Origin: Leifsonia sp. 466MF
Lineage (GTDB): Bacteria > Actinomycetota > Actinomycetes > Actinomycetales > Microbacteriaceae
Length of the DNA stretch: 64,000 bases
Assembly (NCBI RefSeq): GCF_900100265.1
Contig: NZ_LT629696.1
Coordinates: 3,596,001-3,660,000 of the forward strand
Direction of reading: 5' to 3'
The first letter of the stretch is position 1. Every line of letters begins with the position of its first letter. Shown in pieces: positions 39,431-49,167 of this stretch. The notes beneath the pieces were generated by a model. That model had not been told where the DNA came from. It worked only from the letters and a program-made list of their open reading frames with translations, and did no database searches. Position numbers and translations under genes: made by a program.

Positions 39431-40225
39431 TCAGTCGTCCTCCGCGGCGCGCGCCTGCGCGACCTGCACGACCGCGTCGATGAGGGATGCGGCGGTGCGC
39501 TCGGCCGCGATGACATCGACCCGGAGGCCGAACGAACGGGCGTCGCGCGCCGTCTGCGGACCGATGGCCGCGATCAGCGTCGACTCCGGGACGGGGCCGA
39601 GCTGCTTCTGCACCTGCTCGGCGACCGAGCCGCTGGTGACCAGGATCGCCTGCACGAGCCCGTCGCGCACGTCGGTGATGACCTTCTCGGGCACCGGCAC
39701 GCCGACGGTCCGGTAGGCGACGACCGACTCGACATCGTGCCCGATGCGACGCAGCCCCTCGGTCAGGAGGGGCTTCGCGATCTCCGAGCGGAGGGTGAGG
39801 ACGCGCAAGGGGAAGGCGCCCTGGGTGGCCGCCTCCCATTCCGCGAGCAGGCCGCGGGCTGAGTTGTCCTCGGAGGGCACCAGGTCGACGTGATAGCCGG
39901 CGGCGGCGAGTGCGGCGGCGGTCGTCTCGCCCACCGCGGCGACCCGTGTCGTGGGCGGGACGACGGCGCGCTGGGCGCTGAGCACATCCACTGTCGTTGC
40001 GCTCGTGACCGTCATCCAGTCGAACTCGCCGTTCGCCAGCCGGGCGAGGGCGGCCTCGAGCGCCGACGCGTCTGCGGTCGGCGCGAAGTTGATCATCGCG
40101 GCGACGACCGGTGATGCGCCCTTCGCCCGCAGGTCGGCAGCGACGGAGTCGCCCCACGGACCGCCGCGCGGCACGAGCACGCGCCAGCCGGCGAGCGGCT
40201 TCGGAATCGGAGCGGTGTTCGTCAT
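39431..40225 (-). CDS. hemD: Uroporphyrinogen-III synthase
   Basis: 264 residues of the poorly conserved HemD fold, recognised from FDWMTVTSATTVDVL, VAAVGETTAAALAAAGY and AILVTSGSVAEQV, plus its place after hemC. It closes and inverts ring D of hydroxymethylbilane to give uroporphyrinogen III. ATG 40225 overlaps the hemC stop by 4 bp. A short hairpin (39416-39433) overlaps its stop, followed by the lower-GC lipase island. Confidence 0.9.
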   Translation of the reverse strand: MTNTAPIPKPLAGWRVLVPRGGPWGDSVAADLRAKGASPVVAAMINFAPTADASALEAALARLANGEFDWMTVTSATTVDVLSAQRAVVPPTTRVAAVGETTAAALAAAGYHVDLVPSEDNSARGLLAEWEAATQGAFPLRVLTLRSEIAKPLLTEGLRRIGHDVESVVAYRTVGVPVPEKVITDVRDGLVQAILVTSGSVAEQVQKQLGPVPESTLIAAIGPQTARDARSFGLRVDVIAAERTAASLIDAVVQVAQARAAEDD

Positions 40226-41223
40226 CGATCGCTCCCGAGTGGAGCAAGCGACGCGGCGCCGGCCTCCAGCAGCTCGGCGACCACGCGGGCGCCGACATCC
40301 TGTGCGGCCTCGTCGAGGTGAGCGGCGCTGAGGGAGTCGGGGGTGGCGGCGTGGGATGCGGTGAGCTTCTCCGTGCCGTCGGGTCGGTACACGGTCGCCG
40401 TGAGGAAGAGCAGGCCGTCGTCGACGAGGGCGGTGGCACCGATGGGAGCGGCGCATCCCGCCTCGAGACCGGCGAGCACGTGGCGCTCGGCGGTCACCGA
40501 CGCGTGGGTGGTGACATGGTCGACCGCTGAGAGCGCCCGGGCGATCGGCCCGCGGCCCTTCTCATCTCCGGCACGGACCTCGAGCGCGAGCGCGCCCTGG
40601 CCCGGAGCGGTCGGGACGAGCGACAGCGGGAAGTAGTCGGTCACGGCGTCGAGGCGGCCGAGACGGCTGAGGCCCGCCGCGGCGAGCACCACCGCATCCA
40701 GCTCGCCGTCGGTCACCATGCGGAGACGCGTGTCGACGTTGCCGCGCAGGTCGACGACGTCGAGGTCGGGACGCTGCGACTTCAGCTGGGCGACGCGGCG
40801 AGGCGATCCGGTTCCGACGCGGGCACCCTCGGGGAGGGTCTCGAGCGTCAGACCGTCACGCGCGGCGAGGGTGTCGCGGGCATCGGCGCGCTTGGGGACG
40901 GCGCCGATGACGAGCCCGGGAGCGGGCGCAGTCGGGAGGTCCTTGAGCGAGTGCACGACGAGGTCGACTTCGCCGGCGCGCAGGGCGTCGCGCAGGGCGG
41001 TCGCGAACACGCCCGTGCCGCCGAGCTGAGCCAGAGACTCTCGCGATGTGTCGCCGTGGGTGGTCACCGTGACGAGTTCGACATCCAGCCCGGTCGCGCG
41101 CGCGATGGACTCGGCGACGGCCGTCGTCTGTGCGACCGCCAGCGCGCTGCCGCGGGTGCCGATGCGCAGCACGCCCTCGCGGCGCTCGGCGGCGCCGTCG
41201 ACCCTCGTCACGGTCCCGCTCAC
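40222..41223 (-). CDS. hemC: Hydroxymethylbilane synthase (porphobilinogen deaminase)
   Basis: 333 residues, starting RIGTRGSALAVAQT, with VHSLKDLPT and SPRRVAQLKSQRPDL. The dipyrromethane-cofactor cysteine is in AGLEAGCAAPIGA. It polymerises four porphobilinogens. The GTG at 41223 overlaps the hemH stop (GTGA), so the upstream in-frame extension is not used. Confidence 0.95.
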   Translation of the reverse strand: MSGTVTRVDGAAERREGVLRIGTRGSALAVAQTTAVAESIARATGLDVELVTVTTHGDTSRESLAQLGGTGVFATALRDALRAGEVDLVVHSLKDLPTAPAPGLVIGAVPKRADARDTLAARDGLTLETLPEGARVGTGSPRRVAQLKSQRPDLDVVDLRGNVDTRLRMVTDGELDAVVLAAAGLSRLGRLDAVTDYFPLSLVPTAPGQGALALEVRAGDEKGRGPIARALSAVDHVTTHASVTAERHVLAGLEAGCAAPIGATALVDDGLLFLTATVYRPDGTEKLTASHAATPDSLSAAHLDEAAQDVGARVVAELLEAGAASLAPLGSDR

Positions 41224-42401
41224 GGCGCGAGCCCCGCAGCGGCGGGCTTGAACCCGAGCCGGACGTTCTCGCAGCAGCCGGGGCGGCACACGTCATACCA
41301 GGGGCCGAGCGATGTCATCGCCGGGCGCTGGTCGACGGGGACGGCGTCGCGGCGCTCCAAGACCAGGTCGACCAGGCCCTTCACGTACGCCGCATGGGTG
41401 CCGGGGGTCGGGACGCGGACGGCGACCAGGCCGTTCTCGTCGCTGGTCTCCATCGCCTCGTTGTCGAGGTCCCAGAGGACCTCCATGTGGTCGCTGACGA
41501 AACCGAGCGGAACGATGACGACACCCTTGATCCCCAGGGCGGGGAGCTCGGCGATGCGGTCGTTGATGTCCGGCTCCAGCCACGGCATCGACGGCGGTCC
41601 CGAGCGGGACTGGTAGACCAGATCCCAGCCGACGGTGCCGCCGGTCGCAGCGTGCGAGACGACCTCGGCGACCGCGAGGTGCTGGGCCGCGTAGGCGCCG
41701 CCCTCGCCGAAGCCGCGCTCGGCCGGCCCGGACTTCGCCGCGTCGGTCGACGGGATGGAGTGCGTCGAGAAGAGGATGCGCACCTCGGTGGCCGGGTCGA
41801 TGCCCGGAAGCTTCTGCTGCAGCTCGTCGATGGCGTTCTTCACGCCCTCGATGAACGGCTCGACGAAGCCCGGGTGGTCGAAGAACTGGCGCACCTTGTC
41901 GATCTGGATGCGCCCCTCGAGTCCCGTGGCCTCCAGCGCGCCCGCGAAGTCCTCGCGGTACTGGCGGCAGCTCGAATACGAGGAGTACGCGCTCGTCGCG
42001 ATCGCGATCAGCTTGGTGAAGCCGCGCTCGTCGGCCTCGCGGAGGGCGTCGGCGAGGTACGGATCCCAGTTGCGGTTGCCCCACAGCACCGGCAGGTCGA
42101 TGCCGCGCTCGGCGAGCTCCGCCTCCAGGGCCGCCTTGAGCTCGCGGTTCTGGTCGTTGATGGGGCTGACGCCGCCGAAGTGTCGGTAGTGGTGGGCGAC
42201 CTCTTCGAGCCGCTCCTCCGGGATGCCGCGACCGCGGGTGACGTTGCGGAGGAAGGGGATGACGTCGTCCTGCCCCTCCGGACCGCCGAAACCGGCGAGC
42301 AGGATGGCGTCGTACGCGGTCGGCTCGGTGACGTGCTCCGGACCCGCGGCGGCAGCCGGGGTCGCACCCAGCACGCGCTGGGTGGTCTGCGCATCCGTCA
42401 C
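41220..42401 (-). CDS. hemH: Coproporphyrin III ferrochelatase
   Basis: 393 residues, starting LLAGFGGPEGQDDV, with SPINDQNRELKAALE and the catalytic His/Glu segments LFSTHSIPS and GFVSDHMEVLWDLD. The C-terminus has a cysteine cluster (VCRPGCCENVR), like the [2Fe-2S] site of actinobacterial ferrochelatases. In this pathway it inserts iron into coproporphyrin III rather than protoporphyrin IX, as shown by the adjacent hemQ. GTGA overlap with hemQ. Confidence 0.95.
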   Translation of the reverse strand: MTDAQTTQRVLGATPAAAAGPEHVTEPTAYDAILLAGFGGPEGQDDVIPFLRNVTRGRGIPEERLEEVAHHYRHFGGVSPINDQNRELKAALEAELAERGIDLPVLWGNRNWDPYLADALREADERGFTKLIAIATSAYSSYSSCRQYREDFAGALEATGLEGRIQIDKVRQFFDHPGFVEPFIEGVKNAIDELQQKLPGIDPATEVRILFSTHSIPSTDAAKSGPAERGFGEGGAYAAQHLAVAEVVSHAATGGTVGWDLVYQSRSGPPSMPWLEPDINDRIAELPALGIKGVVIVPLGFVSDHMEVLWDLDNEAMETSDENGLVAVRVPTPGTHAAYVKGLVDLVLERRDAVPVDQRPAMTSLGPWYDVCRPGCCENVRLGFKPAAAGLAP

Positions 42402-43129
42402 TGCAGGACCTCCACGACCTCGGCCGGCTGGATGCGGCGACCGGTGAAGAACGGGACCTCTTCGCGCACGTGGCGACGCGCCTCCGTGTAGCGGAGCTCG
42501 CGCATCATGTCGACGAGGTCGGTGAGCTCGTCGGCCTCGAGCGGCAGGATCCACTCGTAGTCGCCGAGGGCGAACGAGGCGACCGTGTTCGCGAGGACTG
42601 ACCGGAACGCGGCGCCCTTCCGACCGTGTTCGGCGAGCATCTTGGATCGCTCCTCGTCCGGCAGCAGGTACCACTCGTAGCTGCGCACGAACGGGTAGAC
42701 GCAGAGCCACTCCTTCGGGCCCTTGCCCCGGAGGAACCCGGGAACGTGGGCCTTGTTGAACTCGGCGTCGCGGTGGACGCCCATGGCGTTCCAGGTCGGG
42801 AGGAGCGCCTTCAGCAGCCGGGTGCGACGCAGCTGGCGGAGTCCCCACTGCAGCGCCTCCGCCTCGGGGCCGTGCAGCCAGATCATGACGTCGGCGTCGG
42901 CCCGGAGGCCGGAGACATCGTAGAGTCCGCGCGTCGTGACGTTCTGGAGCTCCATGTCGGCGATCACGCCTTCGAGCTCGGAGACGGCGGTCGGCACGTC
43001 CGTGCCGTCGAGGTCGTCCGGTCGGGCGGGATCGCGGCGCAGCACAGCCCAGAGCGTGAATCCGGTCGGGGTGTCGGTGGGGGTGTCGGGGGTGGTCGAC
43101 TCTGCCGGAACGGCAGCCGGGGTACTCAT
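42398..43129 (-). CDS. hemQ: Coproheme decarboxylase (ChdC/HemQ)
   Basis: 243 residues of the chlorite-dismutase-like fold, with FTLWAVLRRD, WGLRQLRRTRLL and the VYPFVRSYEWYLLP region that carries the catalytic tyrosine in HemQ. It converts iron-coproporphyrin III to haem b, the last step of the coproporphyrin route. ATG 43129 is preferred over GTG 43135 because GGGAGA is better spaced. First gene of the hemQHCD set. Confidence 0.94.
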   Translation of the reverse strand: MSTPAAVPAESTTPDTPTDTPTGFTLWAVLRRDPARPDDLDGTDVPTAVSELEGVIADMELQNVTTRGLYDVSGLRADADVMIWLHGPEAEALQWGLRQLRRTRLLKALLPTWNAMGVHRDAEFNKAHVPGFLRGKGPKEWLCVYPFVRSYEWYLLPDEERSKMLAEHGRKGAAFRSVLANTVASFALGDYEWILPLEADELTDLVDMMRELRYTEARRHVREEVPFFTGRRIQPAEVVEVLQ

Positions 43130-43178
43130 ACCCACAGTCTCCCTCTCAAACCTGAGAAGGCCAAAAACGGGGAGGCGC

Positions 43179-43394
43179 TCACCGTCGGATGAGACGGACG
43201 ACGCCCCAGACGGCGAGAGCGGTCGCGGCGACCGCCCCGGCCGCGATACCGGCGAGGCCCAGCGGGTTGTCCCGACGGAGCCGCTCGATCGTCTCGGCCG
43301 CGCGCTTGGGCACGTTCAGCTTGTACTCGATCGCCTCCACCGTGGCGGCGAGCTCGGCCCGCGCCCGGTCGACGTCGCTGCGGTCAGTTGTCAT
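43179..43394 (-). CDS. DUF3618 family small membrane protein
   Basis: 71 residues. A charged helix (RARAELAATVEAIEYKLN) is followed by a single C-terminal membrane helix and basic end (VWGVVRLIRR), the DUF3618 pattern. Function unknown. Starts inside the end of the Holin-X gene (11-bp overlap), so the two are coupled. Confidence 0.8.
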   Translation of the reverse strand: MTTDRSDVDRARAELAATVEAIEYKLNVPKRAAETIERLRRDNPLGLAGIAAGAVAATALAVWGVVRLIRR

Positions 43395-43869
43395 ACTTCC
43401 CCAGTCCCTTCAGCGCGTCCGCGTCTTCCTTGATGCTGTCGATGGTCTGCGAGGGGGCGACGCCGTCCATCTTCTTGAACGAGCGGATGCCGACCAGCGC
43501 CAGGATCACGGCGATCACGACCAGAGCGCCGAAGACGATGAGCGCGGCCGCCCAGGCGGGCAGCGCGACCGCGATGCCGAGGATGGCGGCGGCGACCAGT
43601 GTCCCGAACGCGAAGAACAGGAAGAAGGCGGCCCCGGCGAGGAGCCCTATGCCGACGCCGGCATACTTCGCCTTCTCGGCGAACTCGGCCTTGAGGTGGT
43701 TCAGCTCGGCCTTCAGCAGCTCGACGATCAGCCGGGGAAGGTCGGAGATCAGCTGGACGAGAGGTCGGGCCTTCGCCCGTTCCGCACGTGCGCGCTCCCC
43801 CGGTGTCCGCACCTGCTGCGGTCCGGACGCGCCGGCAGCGCCTGCGGCTCCCCGCTCACGGTCGGTCAT
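43384..43869 (-). CDS. Phage holin-like superfamily III (Actinobacterial Holin-X/DUF1469) protein
   Basis: 161 residues. An N-terminal Ala/Gly-rich tail precedes an amphipathic segment (LVQLISDLPRLIVELLKAEL) and two membrane helices (about 75-100 and 105-130). The family name derives from fold similarity; these are chromosomal envelope proteins of unknown role, not evidence of a prophage. Confidence 0.82.
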   Translation of the reverse strand: MTDRERGAAGAAGASGPQQVRTPGERARAERAKARPLVQLISDLPRLIVELLKAELNHLKAEFAEKAKYAGVGIGLLAGAAFFLFFAFGTLVAAAILGIAVALPAWAAALIVFGALVVIAVILALVGIRSFKKMDGVAPSQTIDSIKEDADALKGLGKYDN

Positions 43870-43906
43870 CGGCGTCTCCCCTCGTCGCTTCCGTACAGTA
43901 CCCCCG

Positions 43907-44227
43907 TCAGGACGACGTGTCGCTGCTGCCGTCTCCCGCGCGGATGGCGGCTTCGGCGGCGGGCGACGGATACGGCGCCCGGGCCTCGCGGCGGCGGCGG
44001 TTCGCCTGCACGACGAGCTTCTTCACGGTGATGTACGCGGTCTCGGGGAACTCGCCGACCTTCGCGGACACGAAGTCCTCCACCGCGTGCACCTGCTTCT
44101 GCACGCCCGGCGACTGCCACGCCTGCGTCGCCGCGGCCTTGATCTGGTCGTACCGTTCGCGTCCGGCGCGGGCGCCGAGCACGTAGCCCACCGCCGCTCC
44201 GGCGACGAAGAGGAGTTTGCCGCGCAT
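43907..44227 (-). CDS. YtxH-like small membrane-anchored protein
   Basis: 106 residues: an N-terminal glycine-rich membrane helix (GKLLFVAGAAVGYVLGARAG), then ERYDQIKAAATQAW and a charged tail. ATG 44227 is supported by GGAGA. It starts 9 bp after the hemG stop, so it is read from the hemEG transcript together with the next two small genes. Confidence 0.8.
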   Translation of the reverse strand: MRGKLLFVAGAAVGYVLGARAGRERYDQIKAAATQAWQSPGVQKQVHAVEDFVSAKVGEFPETAYITVKKLVVQANRRRREARAPYPSPAAEAAIRAGDGSSDTSS

Positions 44228-44235
44228 TCCGTCTC

Positions 44236-45885
44236 CTAAGTGTCGAGTCCCTGTTCGGTGGTTCCTGAGGCGTCCGCCTGGAGAGCGGCCGTCAGGGCCC
44301 TCCAGCGTAGACCTCGCGCGCGCTCGGCAGTCCGGCGCGCATCCGGGATGACGGAGGCGAGGCCCGTACCGGTCAGCCAGGACCCGGTGACCTCGAGACC
44401 CTCGACGCCGTCGACCTCGGTGCGGACCCGCTGGATGCGTTCCCGCTGCCCCACTGTCGCATACGGGAGGGCGTTCGTCCAGGGGGTTCGGGCGAATGCG
44501 GTCACAGAGGATTCCGCGATCGGAATATTGAGCAACCGGGACGCGTCGGCGACCGCCAGAGCGCGCAGTCCGGCGTCGTCCACATCCCGAGTCTCCGCCG
44601 CGCGACCGGCGCGTCCGTAGGAGAGCCGGACCACATGGCGGCCGGGTCCGGCGGCCTCCGCGACCCAGGCCCACTTCGCGCTGGAGTGGGTCATCGCCTT
44701 GGCACGAACATCCGTGCCGGGCACGTCGGCGACGAGCACGCCCGTCCCGACCGGGGTGGTCGAGAGGCGGTCGTCGTCGATCACGAGGGTCACCAGCTCG
44801 ACGCTGGAGGCGGCGGGCCAGTCCAGGCCCGCGAGGTCGGCGAGAGCGCCCGTGTCGCCCGGCGACGTCTCGAGTGCGGGAAGGAGCCGCAGCGAGGCGT
44901 CGGCCGGAGCGGCGAGCACCACGACATCGGCCGGGAGTTCGTGGCCGTCGGTCGTGCGCACGACCCAGCGGGCCGGGCGGGACGCCTCCGCGTCCGGGAC
45001 GGTCGCCGTCGCCTCGTCGCCCGCGAGCGACTCGGCCAGCACCGACTCGATGACAGCGCGCGCCGTCTCCTCGGCATCCGGCGCGCTCCACCGGTCGATG
45101 GCCGCGACTGCGGCGCCCGTGCGAACCGTCCCGCCGCGCGCCTCGACGTCTGCGGCGAGCGCCTCCGGCAGCCGCCACATCCCGCAGCGGATCCCGCCGA
45201 CCGCGCTCCCCGCCTTCGACGCCGATCGCAGTTCGCCGACCGCGCCGGACAGCGAGCCCAGCCGGGTGAGCGCGGAGTTGAGCCCCGGGGCGACCACTTC
45301 GACATCCAGCTCGTCGGGTGCGGCCGAGTACACGCCGGTCGCGACCGGGGCCACGAGGAGGTCGAGCACTCTGCTTCCCATGCGCTTGCGGACGAGCGTG
45401 CCGAGGCGACGCTCCTTGCCGATCTTGAGCACCGGCATCAGACGGTCGAGGTAGGCGCGCAGAGCGCCCGGCCAGCCGATCGCCGCTACGACATCCTTCG
45501 CCAGCGGCGAGCTCGGGATGCCGAGCAGCCCGGCCTTGGGGAGGGGAACCGAGCGGCTCCCGTGGCGCACCCAGGCACCGGAGGGGTTGGGCTGCACCAC
45601 CTCGTCGTCGAGACCCAGGTCGCTGAGCAGCTCGGAGACGTGGCCGCCTCGGGTCGCGAAGCTCTCGGCACCCGCATCCAGCGTCATCCCGCCGAGGGGA
45701 AGCGGCGCGACACTCCCGCCGACGCGGTCGGAGGCCTCGAGGAGGGTGACCTCGAACCCCGGACGGGCGCACTCGCGCGCGACGACCAGCCCGGCCATCC
45801 CACCGCCGACGACGACGATGCGCGTGGGCGGCGCTTCGACCGCGTGGCGGATCTCCTCGCCGATGTCGTCGCCCTCGCCGCTCAC
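44236..45885 (-). CDS. hemG: Coproporphyrinogen III oxidase (CgoX; HemY/HemG-type flavoprotein)
   Basis: 549 residues, FAD-dependent amine-oxidase fold. It has [18 protein letters not shown] and [12 protein letters not shown] near the N-terminus, [12 protein letters not shown] and a C-terminal [15 protein letters not shown] motif. In Gram-positives this enzyme oxidises coproporphyrinogen III to coproporphyrin III. The GTG at 45885 overlaps the hemE stop, so the long upstream open frame is ignored. Confidence 0.93.
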   Translation of the reverse strand: MSGEGDDIGEEIRHAVEAPPTRIVVVGGGMAGLVVARECARPGFEVTLLEASDRVGGSVAPLPLGGMTLDAGAESFATRGGHVSELLSDLGLDDEVVQPNPSGAWVRHGSRSVPLPKAGLLGIPSSPLAKDVVAAIGWPGALRAYLDRLMPVLKIGKERRLGTLVRKRMGSRVLDLLVAPVATGVYSAAPDELDVEVVAPGLNSALTRLGSLSGAVGELRSASKAGSAVGGIRCGMWRLPEALAADVEARGGTVRTGAAVAAIDRWSAPDAEETARAVIESVLAESLAGDEATATVPDAEASRPARWVVRTTDGHELPADVVVLAAPADASLRLLPALETSPGDTGALADLAGLDWPAASSVELVTLVIDDDRLSTTPVGTGVLVADVPGTDVRAKAMTHSSAKWAWVAEAAGPGRHVVRLSYGRAGRAAETRDVDDAGLRALAVADASRLLNIPIAESSVTAFARTPWTNALPYATVGQRERIQRVRTEVDGVEGLEVTGSWLTGTGLASVIPDARRTAERARGLRWRALTAALQADASGTTEQGLDT

Positions 45886-47030
45886 TCCGGTCGCCACCCG
45901 TGCACCAGCTCGACGACGCGCGTCAGAACAGTGGGGTCGGTCTCCGGCGGGACGCCGTGACCGAGGTTCAGGATGTGCGCGGGCGCCTCGCGGCCGCGGT
46001 CGAGCACGTCGCGGACGTGTGCTTCGAGCACCGGCCACGGCGCGTCCAGCATCGCCGGGTCGACGTTGCCCTGCACCGGGACGACGTGCCCGAGACGGCG
46101 GCTGGCCTCGTCGAGCGGGATGCGATAGTCGACGCCCACGGCATCCGCCCCGACCTCGTGCATCGCCTTGAGCAGCTCGCCGGTGCCGACGCCGAAGTGC
46201 ACGAGCGGCACGTTCCTCACGACGTCGTCGAGCGCGGGCTCGGCGTCGCCGGCTGCCGCGGTGCGGGGAAGCTCGTACGCCAGGTCGCGGACGTGCGACA
46301 GCGCCCGGGCCGAGGCGGGGGCGACGTGGGTCACGTAGTCGTGGAGCGAGAGCGACCCAGCCCACGAGTCGAAGAGCTGGGCGGCGCTCGCGCCGGCGAG
46401 CACCTGGGCGCGGAGGAACGCGCCGGAGACGTCGGCCGTCCACTCCATCAGGCGGGCCCACGCCTCCGGGTCCGCGTGCATGAGGGTCCGCGCGCGGATG
46501 TGGTCCTTCGACGGACCGCCCTCGACGAGGTAGGCGGCCAGCGTGAACGGAGCGCCGGCGAAGCCGATCAGCGGGGTGCTGCCGAGCTCGGCAACCGTGA
46601 GGCGCACGGCCCCCTGGATCGGCGCGAAGACGCTCTCGTCGAGCGACGCCGGATCGATCGCCGTCAGGCGCTCGACATCCGCCGCCGTTCGGATGGCCTG
46701 AGCGAACACCGGCCCCTTGCCCGGCACGATCTCCACATCCACTCCCGCGAGCTTCAGCGGGACGACGATGTCGCTGAAGAAGATGCCCGCGTCGACACCA
46801 TGGCGCCGCACCGGCTGCAGTGTGATCTCGCTCGCCATCGCCGGGTCGAGGCAGGCGTCGAGCATGCGCGTCCCGACCCGCAGTTCGCGGTACTCGGGCA
46901 GAGAGCGCCCCGCCTGACGCATGAACCAGACCGGGGTCACCTCCTGGCGTTCGCCCTGGTACGCCCGGACGAGGGGGCTGGAGGCGGTGAGGCCGGCGGC
47001 GAGGGGATGGTCGGAGGCGAGGGTGGTCAC
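45882..47030 (-). CDS. hemE: Uroporphyrinogen decarboxylase
   Basis: 382 residues with the signature [15 protein letters not shown] (catalytic arginines) and [21 protein letters not shown]. It removes four carboxylates from uroporphyrinogen III to give coproporphyrinogen III. The GTG start has only a weak CACAAT box six bases upstream. It is divergent from hemA, with 98 bp between them. Confidence 0.95.
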   Translation of the reverse strand: MTTLASDHPLAAGLTASSPLVRAYQGERQEVTPVWFMRQAGRSLPEYRELRVGTRMLDACLDPAMASEITLQPVRRHGVDAGIFFSDIVVPLKLAGVDVEIVPGKGPVFAQAIRTAADVERLTAIDPASLDESVFAPIQGAVRLTVAELGSTPLIGFAGAPFTLAAYLVEGGPSKDHIRARTLMHADPEAWARLMEWTADVSGAFLRAQVLAGASAAQLFDSWAGSLSLHDYVTHVAPASARALSHVRDLAYELPRTAAAGDAEPALDDVVRNVPLVHFGVGTGELLKAMHEVGADAVGVDYRIPLDEASRRLGHVVPVQGNVDPAMLDAPWPVLEAHVRDVLDRGREAPAHILNLGHGVPPETDPTVLTRVVELVHGWRPE

Positions 47031-47115
47031 TACACGATTGTGCCAGGGCTCTCCCGCGAGAACGCCCGGCTGAAGGGAACCTGGGCCCCGATTCGAGGTT
47101 GCTCCGACGCGAGCG

Positions 47116-47121
47116 TAGGCT
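47116..47121 (+). promoter_or_regulatory. -10 box TAGGCT, hemA
   Basis: Seven bases before the GTG at 47129. The same hexamer and spacing precede hemB. Confidence 0.55.
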
Positions 47122-47128
47122 TTCCTCC

Positions 47129-48433
47129 GTGCTTCTGTGCTTCTCGTCGAGTCACCGGACGGCGGACTTCGACCTCCTGGAACGGCTCGAGCGTCACGCT
47201 CCGGCCATCACCGCCGCACTCTCGGAGCACAGCGACATCGTCTCGGGCTCGGTGGTCCTCGCGACCTGCAACCGCTTCGAGGCCTACCTCGACATCGACG
47301 AGCCGCTCCCGGCCGCCCGCGCCGTCTCCACCGAGGCCGTGCTGGATGCGGTGAGCAGCGCCGCCGGAATCGACCCCGACCTGCTCCGCGGCGCGAGCGC
47401 GGTCTACAGCGACCACGCGGTCGCCGAGCACCTGTTCGCCGTCACCAGCGGCCTCGAGTCGGTCGTGGTCGGCGAGGGCGAGATCGCCGGCCAGGTGCGA
47501 CGCGCACTGGAGTCGGCCCGCCGCGACGGATCGGTGACGAGCGAGCTGGAGCGCCTGTTCCAGGTGGCATCGCGCACGTCCCGCGGCGTGAAGAACCGCA
47601 CCGGCATCATGACCGCCGGCCGCTCCCTCGTCCGCCTCGCCCTCGACCTCGCCGAGAGCCGGATCAGCGACTGGGCGCAGACGCGCGTGCTCCTCGTCGG
47701 CACCGGCAAGTACGCGGGCGCGAGCCTCGCCGCCCTCCGCGATCGCGGCGTGACCGACGTGCGGGTGTACTCGCCGTCGGGTCGCGCGGCCAAGTTCGCC
47801 CTCTCGCACGACATCGCGCCCGTCGCCGCCGACGGCCTCGTCGACGCGCTGGCGGAGAGCGACCTCGTCGTCACCTGCTCGGCGGTCACCGACTACGTCC
47901 TGACCCGGCCCATCCTCGCCGACGCCGTCGCCCTGCCCGGCGCGGTCGAGCGCCGCCTGGTGATCGACCTCGGCCTCCCCCGCAACGTCGACCCGACGGT
48001 CGCCGAGCTGCTCGGCGTCGAGCTGCTCGACCTCGAGACCATCAGCATCCACGCGCCGCTGACCGAGCTTCAGGCCGCGGACGACGCGCGCAGCATCGTG
48101 GACGCGGCCGCCGCCGAGTACCGCGCACGGACCGCCGAGCAGGAGGTCACCCCGGCACTCGTCGCGCTGCGCAAGCACGTGTTCGACGTCCTCGACGCCG
48201 AGATCGAGCGCGCCAGGAACCGCGGCGACGGCAGCGAGCAGACCGAGGCGGCCCTGCGTCACCTGGCCGGCGTCCTGCTCCACACCCCGTCGGTCCGCGC
48301 GCGCGAGCTCGCCCGGCAGGGCGACGCGCAGTCCTTCATCGACGGCGCCGCCGCCGTCTTCGGCGTGGATGTGGACGCCGAGCGCGCCCGCCCCCGCCTC
48401 ACCGCTGTGGACGACGAGTCCGCGGCATCCTGA
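47129..48433 (+). CDS. hemA: Glutamyl-tRNA reductase
   Basis: 434 residues. The active-site cysteine is Cys47 in [11 protein letters not shown]; the substrate loop is [20 protein letters not shown], and the NADPH domain starts [11 protein letters not shown]. It makes glutamate-1-semialdehyde from glutamyl-tRNA and commits carbon to haem. The GTG start at 47129 is chosen from the leaderless-type promoter and the conserved LLCFSSSHR start. Confidence 0.95.
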   Translation: MLLCFSSSHRTADFDLLERLERHAPAITAALSEHSDIVSGSVVLATCNRFEAYLDIDEPLPAARAVSTEAVLDAVSSAAGIDPDLLRGASAVYSDHAVAEHLFAVTSGLESVVVGEGEIAGQVRRALESARRDGSVTSELERLFQVASRTSRGVKNRTGIMTAGRSLVRLALDLAESRISDWAQTRVLLVGTGKYAGASLAALRDRGVTDVRVYSPSGRAAKFALSHDIAPVAADGLVDALAESDLVVTCSAVTDYVLTRPILADAVALPGAVERRLVIDLGLPRNVDPTVAELLGVELLDLETISIHAPLTELQAADDARSIVDAAAAEYRARTAEQEVTPALVALRKHVFDVLDAEIERARNRGDGSEQTEAALRHLAGVLLHTPSVRARELARQGDAQSFIDGAAAVFGVDVDAERARPRLTAVDDESAAS

Positions 48434-48474
48434 ACCACAGCACCATCCCGCACCACACAGCACGAGGAGCGACC

Positions 48475-49104
48475 GTGAGCGACGAAGAAGCCACCACGAC
48501 CGCCGTCATCCCGCCGCACGGCGCGAGCGGCCTGCCCTACGCCGCCGAGCAGTTGCGCACCGAGCGCCTGCTGCTGCGCCCGCTGAACACGGGCGACCTG
48601 GAGGACGTGCACGCCTACCAGAAACTGAAGGACGTCGTCCGCTACCTCTACTGGGAGGTGCACGACCACGACGAGTCGGCGGAGCACCTGCGCAAGCGGA
48701 TCGCCATGAACCGGCTGGCCGAGAACGGCGACGGCATCGTGTTCGCCGTGGAGCTGGCCGACGCCGAGGGCGGCCGCGGCCGCGTGATCGGCGACATCAG
48801 CCTCTTCCTGAAGAACGCGACCTGGGGCAAGTTCGAGATGGGCTGGGTCTTCCACCCGGCCGTCCACGGAGCCGGCTACGCGACCGAGGCGGCCCAGCGG
48901 GTGCTCGAACTCTGCTTCGACACCCTCGGCGCCCACCGGGTCTTCGCCCAGCTCGACGCCCGCAACGACGCATCGGCCCGCCTGTGCGAGCGTCTCGGGA
49001 TGCGCCAGGAGGCTCTCCTGCGCGAGACCGAGATCTTCAAGGGCGAGTGGTCGGACACCGCCGTCTACGCCATCCTCGAGCAGGAGTTCCGCTCGGCGCG
49101 GTGA
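48475..49104 (+). CDS. GNAT-family N-acetyltransferase (RimJ/RimL type)
   Basis: 209 residues with LRTERLLLRPL, the acetyl-CoA loop HPAVHGAGYATEAAQRVLE, and LDARNDASARLCERLGM, typical of RimJ/RimL-like acetyltransferases. Substrate unknown. The GTG start at 48475 is set by GAGGAG just upstream; the frame is open far upstream only because it is a shadow of hemA. Confidence 0.9.
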   Translation: MSDEEATTTAVIPPHGASGLPYAAEQLRTERLLLRPLNTGDLEDVHAYQKLKDVVRYLYWEVHDHDESAEHLRKRIAMNRLAENGDGIVFAVELADAEGGRGRVIGDISLFLKNATWGKFEMGWVFHPAVHGAGYATEAAQRVLELCFDTLGAHRVFAQLDARNDASARLCERLGMRQEALLRETEIFKGEWSDTAVYAILEQEFRSAR

Positions 49105-49167
49105 CGGTGCGGCTTCCTCAGTAGGATGGACGGGTCCCCCACACACCCGCACCGCACAGGGAGCACC

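Noticed and set aside
43384..43869. Possible prophage remnant, suggested by the holin-like family name
   Set aside because: No integrase, terminase or structural phage gene is nearby. The family is a chromosomal membrane protein in actinobacteria.
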